Made by a program: the position numbers and the translations under genes
DNA from: Trichocoleus sp. FACHB-46
GTDB taxonomy: Bacteria; Cyanobacteriota; Cyanobacteriia; FACHB-46
Length of the DNA stretch: 64,000 nt
NCBI RefSeq assembly: GCF_014695385.1
Contig: NZ_JACJOD010000041.1
Span: forward strand, 124,001-188,000
Reading direction: 5' to 3'
Shown here: one piece after another, positions 1 to 9,063 of the stretch
How positions within the stretch are numbered: position 1 is the stretch's first letter
Layout of the letters: the number at the start of each line of letters is the position of its first letter
Notes under the pieces: generated by a model
Told to the model about the DNA's origin: nothing
Databases searched by the model: none
Seen by the model: only the letters and a program-made list of their open reading frames with translations

Positions 1-88
1 CGACCTTTCTGACTGCATCTCTGAGGTACGGTCAAGTACTGCTGTAGATAGAAGCAGGCTGGAAAGTAAATCCGCATCCCCCACAAGC

Positions 89-131
89 AAGAAATCCCCA
101 GCCTTGCCTCCTGCTTGACTGGGGATTTCTT
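89..131. terminator. Perfect 13-bp hairpin, probable bidirectional terminator
   Basis: AAGAAATCCCCAG (89-101) is matched by CTGGGGATTTCTT (119-131) across a 17-nt loop. The arm ends are A/T-rich, so either strand gives a short T tract. It lies between whatever gene precedes the window and the convergent metallophosphoesterase gene. Positions 132-246 hold nothing else that I recognise. Confidence 0.6.
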
Positions 132-246
132 GTTAATTCAAACGATTTAGAAATTAGCCGAGCGATCGCTCTACCATAATCACATAATCACTGAAGTCTC
201 TTTTCTCTCTTTCCAATCTCTAGGATGGCAGCACAATTATTGGTAA

Positions 247-1008
247 TTATTCAGGATTAAGCGATACTTCCAACAAGTGAAAGGGAGGATGGTCAGGATT
301 GGCTTTTTTCAAGAGAGGGAGAGAGACATTGTAGACCGGAATATTGCTACTGGTGTGCCCCTGCAAATGACCGTTGTGGGCGTGACCATGAAAAGCCGCT
401 GTGACTGAGTAACGAGTTAGAGGCTCCTCCAAACGACTAGAACCTAAGAAGGGAAAGATTTCCGGTGGTTCTCCCTCGATAGTCTCTTGAATTGGGGCGT
501 AGTGCAGAATAGCGACTCGGTGGGGCGTTTCTAAGCGAGCTAAGGCCGCTTCCAGCTTCAATGCTTCATCCACTGCTTCATGCACAAACCGCTTGATGCT
601 TGCTTCTCCCCAAGCTCCTAAGGCTTTAGAACCAAAGCCACCACCAAACCCTTTAACCCCAGCAAAACCAACTCCTTCAATCTCGCAGGCTTCCCCATCT
701 AGAACTTTCACTCCAGCCTGTTCCAAGATCTCCCTGACTTCATCTTGCTGGCCTGACTCATAGTCATGATTGCCAAATACGGCGATCGCGGGGATTCTAG
801 CTCCGGTCAATTCCTTAACCAAAACGTGAGCTTCCTCAGGCAGGCCGTAATCCGTCAAGTCACCACATAGCAATAGGATGTCTGCCTGCTCACTGGCTTG
901 GGCAAATAGTGGGTACAACTCTCCCTGAGAGGTTTTGGTGCAGTGAATATCTCCTACGGCGGCTATCCGCACAGTCTGTTTTGCGACAGTATTTTCTGCG
1001 ATCGCCAT
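247..1008 (-). CDS. Metallophosphoesterase (calcineurin-like)
   Basis: This 253-residue protein carries the metal-binding signatures of the calcineurin-like phosphoesterase fold in order: GDIH (about residue 19), GDLTDYG (about 49), GNHDY (about 79), an HY pair near 169 and GHAHNG near 208. These place two metal ions and a catalytic histidine in a soluble cytoplasmic enzyme that cleaves a phosphomonoester or phosphodiester. There is no signal peptide or membrane segment. The ATG start leaves about 13 residues before the first beta strand. The substrate cannot be read from sequence; some bacterial relatives act on cyclic nucleotides or nucleotide-like substrates. It stands alone, read toward the window start, with a hairpin terminator just beyond it. 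Confidence 0.9.
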   Translation of the reverse strand: MAIAENTVAKQTVRIAAVGDIHCTKTSQGELYPLFAQASEQADILLLCGDLTDYGLPEEAHVLVKELTGARIPAIAVFGNHDYESGQQDEVREILEQAGVKVLDGEACEIEGVGFAGVKGFGGGFGSKALGAWGEASIKRFVHEAVDEALKLEAALARLETPHRVAILHYAPIQETIEGEPPEIFPFLGSSRLEEPLTRYSVTAAFHGHAHNGHLQGHTSSNIPVYNVSLPLLKKANPDHPPFHLLEVSLNPE

Positions 1009-1280
1009 CCGTTCCTCTCACTTCAAATCTCTACAGCTTCTGCCCCCGATTATGTCGTGGGTCAGCCAGAGTTACCTATTTCTTCAGGCGCATTTTTCGA
1101 GTTGCCAGGAGTGATATCACAGGATTCCGTAGGAGATCATTTCGCTCTCCGGATTGAGGTCATTATTTCGTACTTACGTCAGGGTAGAAAATACTACTGA
1201 AATCGCCTAGAATTTTACCTTATTTATGTTTAGGTATGTAGGTGGTAGCTATTTATAATTTCTATTTCTAGAGAACCACA

Positions 1281-2096
1281 ATGCCGTCCCACGCCCTGCA
1301 CCTAGCTGACCTCGATCCGCATGTCCGCGACTTTTACTGTCGTTCGCTCCGAGTCTTGCAACAAGCTCAAGTGCCCTTTTTAATTGGCGGCGCTTATGCT
1401 TTTGAGCGCTATACAGGCATCGCGCGACCGACGAAAGATTTAGATTTGTTTGTGCATCCGCGAGATGTGCAGCGAACTTTTGAGGTGTTTGGAGCGGCGG
1501 GATACGAAACAGAACTGTCAGTACGTCATTGGTTAGGCAAAGCCTTCTGTGGTGATAACTTCGTGGACCTGATCTTCAGCTCCGCCAATGGCTGTGCGCC
1601 AGTCGATGACGCTTGGTTTGAGCATGCCATCACCGAAGAAGTGTTGGGAATGACGGTACAAATTTGTCCCATTGAGGAAACGATCTGGTCTAAGGCTTAT
1701 GTAATGGCCCGCGATCGCTTTGATGATGCGGATATTGCCCATCTATTGCTAGCTTGTGGCGATGAAATCAACTGGTCACGCTTGTTGTCTCGGTTTGGTG
1801 ACCATTGGCGAGTGCTGTTTAGTCACTTAGTTCTATTCGGGTTTATTTATCCCGGAGAGCGATCGCGAGTGCCAGAGGGAGTGATGAATCAGCTCACCCA
1901 GCAGTTGCAGCAAGAAACGAACGCCGCACCAATCTCGACTAAGCTATGTCAGGGAACACTATTAGCCCCGTTGCAATATCGACCTGATGTTGAAGAATGG
2001 GGCTATAAAGATGCTCGGCTTCATCCTCCCAGCAATCTCTCCCAAGCTGATGTTGAACAGTGGACAGAGCACTTAATTCAAGAGAAAGAAGCTTAG
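1281..2096 (+). CDS. Orphan nucleotidyltransferase-fold protein (MNT/AbiEii-like)
   Basis: The protein has 271 residues. A GGAYA motif near residue 38 followed by KDLDLFV near residue 57 is the G-G then D-x-D arrangement of minimal nucleotidyltransferases, in which the two aspartates bind metal and nucleotide. The C-terminal half has no motif I recognise. Such proteins are often half of an antitoxin/toxin or abortive-infection pair, but no HEPN or AbiEi partner lies next to it: the neighbours are a metallophosphoesterase and a GAF protein. Its target is unknown. ATG start; the upstream Shine-Dalgarno sequence is weak. Confidence 0.7.
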   Translation: MPSHALHLADLDPHVRDFYCRSLRVLQQAQVPFLIGGAYAFERYTGIARPTKDLDLFVHPRDVQRTFEVFGAAGYETELSVRHWLGKAFCGDNFVDLIFSSANGCAPVDDAWFEHAITEEVLGMTVQICPIEETIWSKAYVMARDRFDDADIAHLLLACGDEINWSRLLSRFGDHWRVLFSHLVLFGFIYPGERSRVPEGVMNQLTQQLQQETNAAPISTKLCQGTLLAPLQYRPDVEEWGYKDARLHPPSNLSQADVEQWTEHLIQEKEA

Positions 2097-2111
2097 GTGG
2101 CCTAATGCAGC

Positions 2112-2648
2112 CTAATGCAGCAGTTGGGCCTGGATCTGGGCGACAGCAGCCTCAGTTAAATCAATACATTGCTGATCCCGGCTGTGAGCTTCAGACCGGA
2201 AAAAGACTAAGACAACTTGCAACTGCTCGATGATCACAGGCAAACCTAAGCCTGCCTTGGCACCGAAAGCTTTGGCAATTTGGTGTCGCAGAAAGTAGGA
2301 TTCTGACTCGGCAGAAACATCTACCATCCACTCTGGAGTTTGAGAGGCCCAAACTCGACCAGGCAATCCTTCCGCAGCATGCAAGACAAACTTTTGGCTA
2401 CAGGCGTGAAAAGACTCCCAATCCAGTTTGCGATCGCGGCTCAACCGAGTCTGAGTTTGCCAGGTTGAACTGATCTGGAGCACTTTGTCATCGATCGCTA
2501 TCCAAGCCTCGCCATACTCCCAGTTCATCGTTTCACAAGCCGTTTCGAGCATCGCCGCCAGAACAAAATCAAACTCTGATGAATTAGCCCTTGGAGAAGT
2601 AGCCAGTGAGGGTGGACAAGCTTCGAGAACGGGTTTTGGCTCGGTCAT
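2112..2648 (-). CDS. GAF domain protein
   Basis: This is a 178-residue soluble protein, convergent with the nucleotidyltransferase gene. After about 25 variable residues it matches the GAF pattern: ETMNWEYGEAW (about 43), LPGRVWASQTPEW (about 95), a linker helix, then the AGLGLPVI strand near 136 and a closing helix. GAF domains bind small ligands or chromophores and usually belong to larger signalling proteins; here the domain stands alone with no kinase, cyclase or DNA-binding output. I see no conserved bilin-binding cysteine in the expected region, so I do not call it a phytochrome-type photoreceptor. It may partner in trans with a separate output protein. Confidence 0.8.
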   Translation of the reverse strand: MTEPKPVLEACPPSLATSPRANSSEFDFVLAAMLETACETMNWEYGEAWIAIDDKVLQISSTWQTQTRLSRDRKLDWESFHACSQKFVLHAAEGLPGRVWASQTPEWMVDVSAESESYFLRHQIAKAFGAKAGLGLPVIIEQLQVVLVFFRSEAHSRDQQCIDLTEAAVAQIQAQLLH

Positions 2649-2943
2649 GGATTAAGGTTTCGCCTCAAGGGTGGAATCAGGACTGCCGCTCTAGGGAATG
2701 AATTCTAGTGGGACATCTGTGCTGCCTTATTGTCAGAAATTGACTCAAGATTTTCGGTAGCGAGGCCGACTGTTTGAGAGCAGGTTAGATTAGCGATAGT
2801 ATTGCTTGCGTGGCTGCGATGCTTAGATCTAGGGTTTTGAAATCATTCTGGCCTGGTAATCTCTAGGACACTGGGCCTGATTTTGATTAACCTTGAGAAA
2901 ATAAGCGATCGCCCACCCCGACTCACAGACAAGGACGAGACCA

Positions 2944-5900
2944 ATGAAGCGCCAAAATCAAGACATTTTTGCCCTGGTACCGCGTGGCGGTATTGCCCTC
3001 TCTATCCTCCTACTGTCTGTTGGTGTCGCCAATGCTCAACCCACGCGCTCCAAAACATTACTCCCCCTGGACTCCAGCGTAATTGCTCAGCAGTTGGGTA
3101 TCCCACAGTCGGGCGAACTCATGGCGCAGGTGCCGTCCAACGAAGTCGTCGCAGAGCAGGTGCAGGCGGAAGTCAACCGCACTTTGGGACGGGCACTTAC
3201 TTTATTTAATGTCTTGTTGACTGTTCTGATTGTGCTGCTCGGAACCGCGATCGCCACACTCTGGTTTCTGCGCCGCGCTGTGATTAACGAAATCGCCATC
3301 CGCGCCAAAGAGCAAATCGAAGAACTGGGCACCTTGGAAGTCCAAGTCACCAAGGCCACTGAAGATGCCAGAGATGTCTTAGATGCGGCAGAAGCGATCG
3401 CTGAGCGAGTGGAGCATGAAACTAAGAATCTGCAAAAACGCATGGCCCAAGAAAAAGGGAACCTTGCTGATCTTGCCACCGATTTGACCGAAACTAAATC
3501 GCAACTACTAAACGAGCTACAAGCTCAACTGCAAACCGCAAAGCAACGATTAGCTGAATTTGAGTCAGACTTTACGACGCATATTGCCGAGCTGCAATCG
3601 GGCAGTCAAGAGCGTCAGGCTCGCACTCTAGAGACTTTTGCCACCGCAGAACGCGATTTTGCGGGCCAACTCACCCAACTGCAAGCGATCGCCCAACAGC
3701 ACAAAGACGCGATCGTGGCTGATTTAGAAGCCGTCAAAGCCGAATTTACACCCCAAGTCACCGAGCTGCATACGGTAGCCCAGCACCAGCAAGCAGAAGT
3801 GCTGAAAAAACTGCACCAATCTGAGCAACACTTCGTTGGGCAACAAGCAGAGGTGCTAGAAAAATTGCATCAGTCGGAGCAGCAGTTCAGTGGGCAATTG
3901 GCACAGTTTGTCGCCACCGCTCAACAACGCCGAGATGTGACGCTGCAAGACCTAGAAGCAGTCAAAACCGAACTTACCCCGCAACTCACCGAGCTACACG
4001 CCATCGCTCAACGGCAACAAGAACAAGTTTTGCAAGACTTGCAGCGATCGGCCCAAGGTTTTACGGCTCAGCTCACCGACTTGAAAAATACAATCCACCA
4101 GCAAAAAGAGCAAGGCTTGGGCAATCTGGAAACCGTCCGAGCTGATTTTGCCGCTCACTTGGCGCAATTGCAGACAGCAGCGCAACAACAACAAGAGCAA
4201 GTGCTTCAAAAACTCCAGCAGTGGCAGCAAGACTTTGCCATGCAACTCACCGATTTACAGGTCAGCTTGCAGCAGCAGCGTGACCAAGGCGTAGGCGACT
4301 TAGAAACCGTCCGGGCTGACTTTGCGGCGCAATTGGTACAGTTGCAAACTGGGGCACAGCAACACAAAGACACGATTCTGCAAGATCTGGAGCAGCTCAA
4401 ATCTGGATTCGGACCTCACTTGGCGGAACTTGAAGCTGCCACCCGCCACGAGCAGGAACAAGTGTTGCAACAATTGCAGCGATCGCAACAGGACTTTGCC
4501 GTGCAATTGGCAGCACTTCAAGCCGCGGTGCAACAACAGAAAGATCAAGGCTTGGGCGACCTAGACCGCGTCCGCTCAGACTTTGCGGCTGATTTAGCCC
4601 AACTGCAAACCAGTGCCCAGCAGCACAAAGAAACGGTATTCCAAAGTCTGGAGCAACAGAAAACCGATTTTGCCCCGCGTCTGGAACTGCTCTACACCAA
4701 TGCCCAACGGCAGCAGGAGCAACTGCTACAACAACTTCAAAAGTCGCAGCAGGACTTCGCCAATCAACTGGCAGGGCTGCAAACTGCGGTGCAACAGCAG
4801 AAAGATCAAGGCTTAGGCAATCTAGAGCAAGTGCGGGCCGACTTTGCTGCGCGATTGGCTCAGTTACAGCAAGATGCTCAGACCCAAGCGCAACAAAAGA
4901 GCGTCCAAATTTTGGGCAACTTGGACCGAGCCGAAACCGAATTTGCTACCCAGTTGGCACGACTCCAAGCTGACAGTGGCAATCATAAAGACGCTACTGT
5001 CCAGAATCTAGAGCAGTTAAAGTCAGAATTTGCCGCCCGCCTAACCGAATTGCAAACTGGGGCGCAGGCTCAGAAAAACCAAATCTTGCAGCAACTCGCA
5101 GAGATCTCGCCGCAACAGATCGCGGAAGGTTTCATGTCAGATATGCAGCAAAAATTGCAAAGCCTGAGCGAACAGATTGCCACTGTGACAGCCGCGCAAT
5201 CGCAGCTCCAAACCCTCCGCGACCAAATTACTGCTTTAGAATCTGCGACTCAGCCGCAATTACAGGCTTTCGCCGAGCAAATTACAACCCAAATTACGAC
5301 GGTACAATCCGAAATCCAACCCCAGTTGCAAACTCTAGCTGAGCAACTCATCACCCTCCAGACCAACCGCCCAGAGCTATTCTTGCGGCCTGATGAATTT
5401 GTGGAGCAGGGCAATCGCGCCTTTGAAGCCGAGCGGTATGAAGAAGCGATCGCCGCCTTTGATAAAGTCTTGGAACTCAATCCTAACCATACAGGTGCAA
5501 TTTACCAGCGCGGTCTAGCTCTGAAGGAATTGCAGCAGTACGATGCCGCCTTTGCCGCCTTTGAGAAAGTGGTGCAAACGGAACCCAACAACTACAAAGC
5601 CTGGTTGAGCCGTGGCTTAACGTTGGGCCGCTTGAAGCGTTATGAAAACGCGATCGCCTCCTTTGACCATGCCTTAGAGCTAAAGCCCGACTATCACGAA
5701 GCCTGGGTCAACCGAGGGGTGGCGCTGGGCACCTTGCAGCAACCCAAAGAAGCGTTCAAGTCCTTCGACAAAGCGGTGCAGTACCAACCGGATGACGCTG
5801 TAGCTTGGATGAACCGCGGCTTGGCGCTACTGGAAGTGCAACAGTACGAGGAAGCGATCGCCTCGTTCGATAAGGTGATTGAGCTGAAACCAGAGTCCCC

Positions 5901-6180
5901 CAAAGCTTGGGATAAGCGTGGTTATGCCTTGGTGCAGTTAGGCCGCGATCCCGAAGCTCTGGAAAGCCTAGACAAAGCTCTGAACCTGCAACCCGACTAT
6001 GCCAGTGCGGTCTACAACAAAGCCAACTGCTACGCGCTGCAAGGGGAGGTAGACCCAGCCCTCAAACACTTGCAACGCGCGATTGAGCTTGACTCGAAGT
6101 ACCGCGAAGAAGCCAAGACCGATATCGCCTTCGATCGCCTCTGGGAAGATGAATGGTTCCGCCAGTTGATTGAGGCTTAG
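2944..6180 (+). CDS. Membrane-anchored coiled-coil protein with C-terminal TPR domain
   Basis: This 1078-residue protein has four parts. Residues 1-36 look like a signal peptide or first membrane anchor (hydrophobic 17-30, then ANAQ). A strong membrane span lies at about 84-109, followed by FLRR. Residues 115-810 are Gln/Leu-rich helix, most of it a 29-residue tandem repeat from about 209 to 722. About seven TPR units fill 815-1070. The arrangement suggests an elongated scaffold fixed to a membrane with a protein-binding TPR tip. The start ATG has AAGGA 8 nt upstream. An alpha/beta-hydrolase gene begins 2 nt after the stop, so the two are probably co-transcribed. No specific function can be assigned; large coiled-coil TPR proteins are common in cyanobacteria. 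Confidence 0.85.
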   Translation: MKRQNQDIFALVPRGGIALSILLLSVGVANAQPTRSKTLLPLDSSVIAQQLGIPQSGELMAQVPSNEVVAEQVQAEVNRTLGRALTLFNVLLTVLIVLLGTAIATLWFLRRAVINEIAIRAKEQIEELGTLEVQVTKATEDARDVLDAAEAIAERVEHETKNLQKRMAQEKGNLADLATDLTETKSQLLNELQAQLQTAKQRLAEFESDFTTHIAELQSGSQERQARTLETFATAERDFAGQLTQLQAIAQQHKDAIVADLEAVKAEFTPQVTELHTVAQHQQAEVLKKLHQSEQHFVGQQAEVLEKLHQSEQQFSGQLAQFVATAQQRRDVTLQDLEAVKTELTPQLTELHAIAQRQQEQVLQDLQRSAQGFTAQLTDLKNTIHQQKEQGLGNLETVRADFAAHLAQLQTAAQQQQEQVLQKLQQWQQDFAMQLTDLQVSLQQQRDQGVGDLETVRADFAAQLVQLQTGAQQHKDTILQDLEQLKSGFGPHLAELEAATRHEQEQVLQQLQRSQQDFAVQLAALQAAVQQQKDQGLGDLDRVRSDFAADLAQLQTSAQQHKETVFQSLEQQKTDFAPRLELLYTNAQRQQEQLLQQLQKSQQDFANQLAGLQTAVQQQKDQGLGNLEQVRADFAARLAQLQQDAQTQAQQKSVQILGNLDRAETEFATQLARLQADSGNHKDATVQNLEQLKSEFAARLTELQTGAQAQKNQILQQLAEISPQQIAEGFMSDMQQKLQSLSEQIATVTAAQSQLQTLRDQITALESATQPQLQAFAEQITTQITTVQSEIQPQLQTLAEQLITLQTNRPELFLRPDEFVEQGNRAFEAERYEEAIAAFDKVLELNPNHTGAIYQRGLALKELQQYDAAFAAFEKVVQTEPNNYKAWLSRGLTLGRLKRYENAIASFDHALELKPDYHEAWVNRGVALGTLQQPKEAFKSFDKAVQYQPDDAVAWMNRGLALLEVQQYEEAIASFDKVIELKPESPKAWDKRGYALVQLGRDPEALESLDKALNLQPDYASAVYNKANCYALQGEVDPALKHLQRAIELDSKYREEAKTDIAFDRLWEDEWFRQLIEA
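3568..5109 (+). repeat. 87-nt (29-residue) tandem coding repeat with 261-bp super-period
   Basis: Within the preceding protein about 17 units of 29 residues follow one another, typically starting DFAxxLxxLQ and ending LExVRA, LEQLKS or LQxSQQ. From about residue 430 the three unit types cycle as A-B-C, A-B-C, A-B, giving an 87-residue (261-bp) higher-order repeat. One shortened unit of 18 residues sits near 296-313 and one lengthened unit of 33 residues near 633-665. The array looks grown by unequal exchange of whole units. Confidence 0.85.
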
Positions 6181-6182
6181 AT

Positions 6183-7100
6183 ATGACTCAGCAATTACAA
6201 ACCCTCAACACAACTGCCACCACTACAGAAATTGGCGGCACTGTGCAACAGTATCTGTGGAATTATCAAGGTCAAGAATTTGCGATCGCCTACGAAACCC
6301 TAGGGCAAGGCGCTCCTATTTTACTACTGCCTGCATTCAGCACCGTCTCCACGCGGGCAGAAATGGCGGGATTAGCCAAACGCTTAGCTTCCGAGTTTCA
6401 AGTCGTGGCGATCGATTGGCTGGGGTTTGGGGAATCGGCTCGTCCGCCAATCAACTACGAACCCGCTGTCTATCACCAGTTACTCCAAGAATTCGTCGGG
6501 GCCATATTTCAGCAACCTGTTGCAGTTGTAGCCGCAGGACATGCCGCAGGCTACGCGATGAAGCTGGCCCAGCGGCCTGGAGTTTTGTCTCGTGTAGCAC
6601 TAGTCGCCCCGACTTGGCGTGGTCCGCTCCCGACGATGGGCGTGCAGCCCAAAGGCGCAGGTGTGGTGAGAGGAACAGTGCGATCGCCCCTCTTGGGTCA
6701 AGCATTGTACAAACTCAACACCACCCCGTCTTTTTTGGCGTTGATGTATCGCCGTCACGTCTATGCTGACCCCGCCAACGTCACCCCAGATTTGGTCGAT
6801 CGCCGTTGGCACAGCACTCAGCAACCCGGAGCCCGTTTCGCCCCTGCCGCCTTTGTCACCGGAGCCTTAGATCCCGTCCGCGATCGCGCTGATTTCCTAG
6901 CTTGGTGCCAACCTCTGCCCACACCGCTGATGGTGGTAATCGGAGAGCAAGCGCCGCCTAAATCCAAAGCAGAAATGGAAGCGATCGCCGCCCTACCTGG
7001 AGTCCAAACCCAAAAACTAACAGGCTCGCTGGGTTTACATGAGGAATATCCTGCTCCACTCGCCGAAGCAATTTTGCCGTTTTTGCGATCGCCTGATTGA
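6183..7100 (+). CDS. Alpha/beta-hydrolase fold protein lacking the nucleophile serine
   Basis: The protein has 305 residues and an alpha/beta-hydrolase outline: LLLPAFSTVSTRAEM for the oxyanion-hole region (about 47-61), AIDWLGFGES (about 76-85), the nucleophile-elbow strand VAVVAAGHAAG (about 113-123) and a late GLHEEYP histidine near 287. The elbow reads G-H-A-A-G, so the catalytic serine position is alanine (about residue 121). The next candidate residues offer no Asp or Cys replacement. It may be a non-hydrolytic member of the fold or use another mechanism. The gene begins 2 nt after the coiled-coil/TPR gene, probably in the same operon and possibly with a common membrane-related role. 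Confidence 0.85.
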   Translation: MTQQLQTLNTTATTTEIGGTVQQYLWNYQGQEFAIAYETLGQGAPILLLPAFSTVSTRAEMAGLAKRLASEFQVVAIDWLGFGESARPPINYEPAVYHQLLQEFVGAIFQQPVAVVAAGHAAGYAMKLAQRPGVLSRVALVAPTWRGPLPTMGVQPKGAGVVRGTVRSPLLGQALYKLNTTPSFLALMYRRHVYADPANVTPDLVDRRWHSTQQPGARFAPAAFVTGALDPVRDRADFLAWCQPLPTPLMVVIGEQAPPKSKAEMEAIAALPGVQTQKLTGSLGLHEEYPAPLAEAILPFLRSPD

Positions 7101-7249
7101 TACCAAAAGCAATCGTTATTTGGACGAAAAGCCTCCAACAATGGATGGGCTTGGCGACTATAATCAGATTTTGTTCTTGACCTGTTGAGCTAGCTGTGGC
7201 GAACAGGTGCACCTAACCCATTGTTAGCTTGGCCGTTACTGATTAACCT

Positions 7250-8968
7250 ATGTCTTCTGAGCAGTCCCGACCCGAAAATCAAGCCAATTCTACCCTAGAA
7301 GAAATTCGTGCCAACCGCCTGCAAAAGGTGGAGCAACTGAAACAAGCGGGACTGACTCCCTATGCCTACCGTTGGGAAGTTACCCATCACGCTGCCGACC
7401 TCCAAGCCAAATTCGCTAACTTGCCTGATGGCGCGGAAGATCCGTTAGAAGTCGCGATCGCCGGACGAATTTTGGCGCGACGGGTGTTTGGTAAGCTAGC
7501 CTTCTTCGCCTTGCAAGACGAAACTGGCACCATCCAGCTTTATTTAGACAAAAAGAAAATTCAGTCAGGCATGCCAGAAACGCCGGATGCCTTCAACTTG
7601 CTGAAACAACTCACCGATGTAGGCGACATCATTGGCGTGCGCGGCAACATTAAGCGGACCGAAAAAGGTGAGCTGTCTATCTACGTGAGCGAATACGCCA
7701 TTCTCACCAAGTCACTCTTACCGTTGCCTGACAAGTGGCACGGTTTGACTGATATTGCTAAACGCTATCGCCAGCGCTACGTAGACTTGATCGTTAACCC
7801 AGAGGTACGCGAAACCTTTCGGCGACGGGCGTTGATTACCGCAGCCATGCGACGCTATTTGGATCAACAAGGCTTTATTGAAATCGAAACTCCGGTGCTT
7901 CAGAGTGAGGCGGGCGGTGCAGAGGCGCGGCCTTTTGTCACCTACCACAACACCTTGGAGATGGACCTGTACCTGCGGATCGCCACTGAGTTGCACCTGA
8001 AGCGGCTGATTGTGGGTGGCTTTGAGAAGGTGTTTGAGTTGGGTCGAGTGTTCCGTAATGAAGGGATTTCCACACGGCACAACCCCGAATTCACTACGAT
8101 CGAGATTTACCAAGCCTACGTTGACTACAACGACATGATGGCGCTGACCGAGGCGTTAATCACTTATGCGGCTCAGTCCGCTTTAGGCACACTCCAGATT
8201 ACCTACCAAGGTGAGGCGATCGATCTGACTCCACCTTGGCGACGGGCAACAATGCACGAGTTAGTACAAGAGAAAACAGGCATTGATTTCAGTCAATTCC
8301 AAACCTTAGACGAAGCTAAAGCAGCAGCACGTCAAGCCAAGATTGGCGGAGTTGATGAGTGTGAATCCATTGGCCACATCCTCAACGAAGCTTTTGAGCA
8401 AAAGGTGGAAGCGACGTTGATTCAACCAACGTTTGTGCTCGACTACCCCGTAGAGATTTCACCGCTCGCCAAGCCGCATCGCTCCAAGCCCGGATTAGTT
8501 GAGCGCTTTGAGTTGTTTATTGTGGGTCGAGAAACAGGCAATAGCTTCTCGGAGTTAACTGATCCGATCGATCAACGGCAAAGGCTGGAAGCGCAGGCGG
8601 CTCGCAAAGCAGCAGGCGATCTGGAAGCCAATGATGTGGATGAAGACTTCTTGACGGCGCTGGAGTATGGCATGCCCCCCACGGGTGGTCTAGGAATCGG
8701 CATCGATCGCCTGGTGATGCTGCTGACCGATAGCCCTAGCATTCGAGACGCGATCGCTTTTCCACTCCTCAAGCCCGAAAGCAGCCTGATTGAAGGGCAC
8801 AAGTACGATACCAAGACTCAAACGCTAGAGATCGTTCTGCGTGGCCTTGCTTACAAGTACCATGACGTACCCGCAGTGGTGTATCAAGGCTTGGAGACCG
8901 CCACCTCTAAGGGGCAATACTTTAACGAGCACATCAAGCCCAAATATACCTGCGAAAAAGTAGGTTAG
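7250..8968 (+). CDS. lysS: Lysyl-tRNA synthetase, class II, with C-terminal KTSC domain
   Basis: This enzyme charges tRNA-Lys with lysine using ATP in the cytoplasm. The 572 residues show an N-terminal OB-fold anticodon-binding domain (about 60-170), then the class II catalytic core with motif 2 around [14 protein letters not shown] (about 270-283) and motif 3 [12 protein letters not shown] (about 480-491). The usual bacterial protein ends near residue 500. Here about 55 extra residues match the KTSC domain ([24 protein letters not shown]), named after lysyl-tRNA synthetase C-termini. The ATG lies about 150 nt downstream of the hydrolase gene, so it probably has its own promoter. A palindromic repeat follows immediately and may end transcription. 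Confidence 0.97.
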   Translation: MSSEQSRPENQANSTLEEIRANRLQKVEQLKQAGLTPYAYRWEVTHHAADLQAKFANLPDGAEDPLEVAIAGRILARRVFGKLAFFALQDETGTIQLYLDKKKIQSGMPETPDAFNLLKQLTDVGDIIGVRGNIKRTEKGELSIYVSEYAILTKSLLPLPDKWHGLTDIAKRYRQRYVDLIVNPEVRETFRRRALITAAMRRYLDQQGFIEIETPVLQSEAGGAEARPFVTYHNTLEMDLYLRIATELHLKRLIVGGFEKVFELGRVFRNEGISTRHNPEFTTIEIYQAYVDYNDMMALTEALITYAAQSALGTLQITYQGEAIDLTPPWRRATMHELVQEKTGIDFSQFQTLDEAKAAARQAKIGGVDECESIGHILNEAFEQKVEATLIQPTFVLDYPVEISPLAKPHRSKPGLVERFELFIVGRETGNSFSELTDPIDQRQRLEAQAARKAAGDLEANDVDEDFLTALEYGMPPTGGLGIGIDRLVMLLTDSPSIRDAIAFPLLKPESSLIEGHKYDTKTQTLEIVLRGLAYKYHDVPAVVYQGLETATSKGQYFNEHIKPKYTCEKVG

Positions 8969-8979
8969 CCGAAGATACC

Positions 8980-9062
8980 TAACCCCCAGCCCCTTCCCTA
9001 CTAGGGAAGGGGAGCTAAAGTTAAAGTCCCGCTCCGCCCTGGAGAGGGGTTGGGGGAGAGGG
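8980..9062. repeat. Dispersed palindromic repeat, copy 1 (CCCCTTCCCT hairpin)
   Basis: A perfect inner hairpin pairs CCCCTTCCCT (8990-8999) with AGGGAAGGGG (9003-9012) across a 3-nt loop. Outer arms rich in CCCCCAGCCCC and GGGGTTGGGGG can pair around it. A related element lies at 13398-13458. GC-rich nested palindromes of this kind are scattered in many cyanobacterial genomes. Here it fills the gap between the convergent lysS and glyoxalase-fold genes and could stop transcription from both. Confidence 0.7.
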
Positions 9063-9063
9063 A

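Noticed and set aside
909-1200. Overlapping plus-strand frames antisense to the metallophosphoesterase start
   Set aside because: They overlap the conserved phosphoesterase gene on the other strand and their translations show no protein-like pattern.
3568-5109. Tandem 87-bp repeats as a possible CRISPR or satellite
   Set aside because: The periods stay in frame, units vary at synonymous and non-synonymous sites and encode coiled coil, so this is a coding repeat.
6170-6769. Plus-strand frame of 199 codons across the TPR/hydrolase junction
   Set aside because: It lies out of frame with both well-supported genes and encodes an Arg/Ser/Cys-rich sequence typical of a shadow frame.
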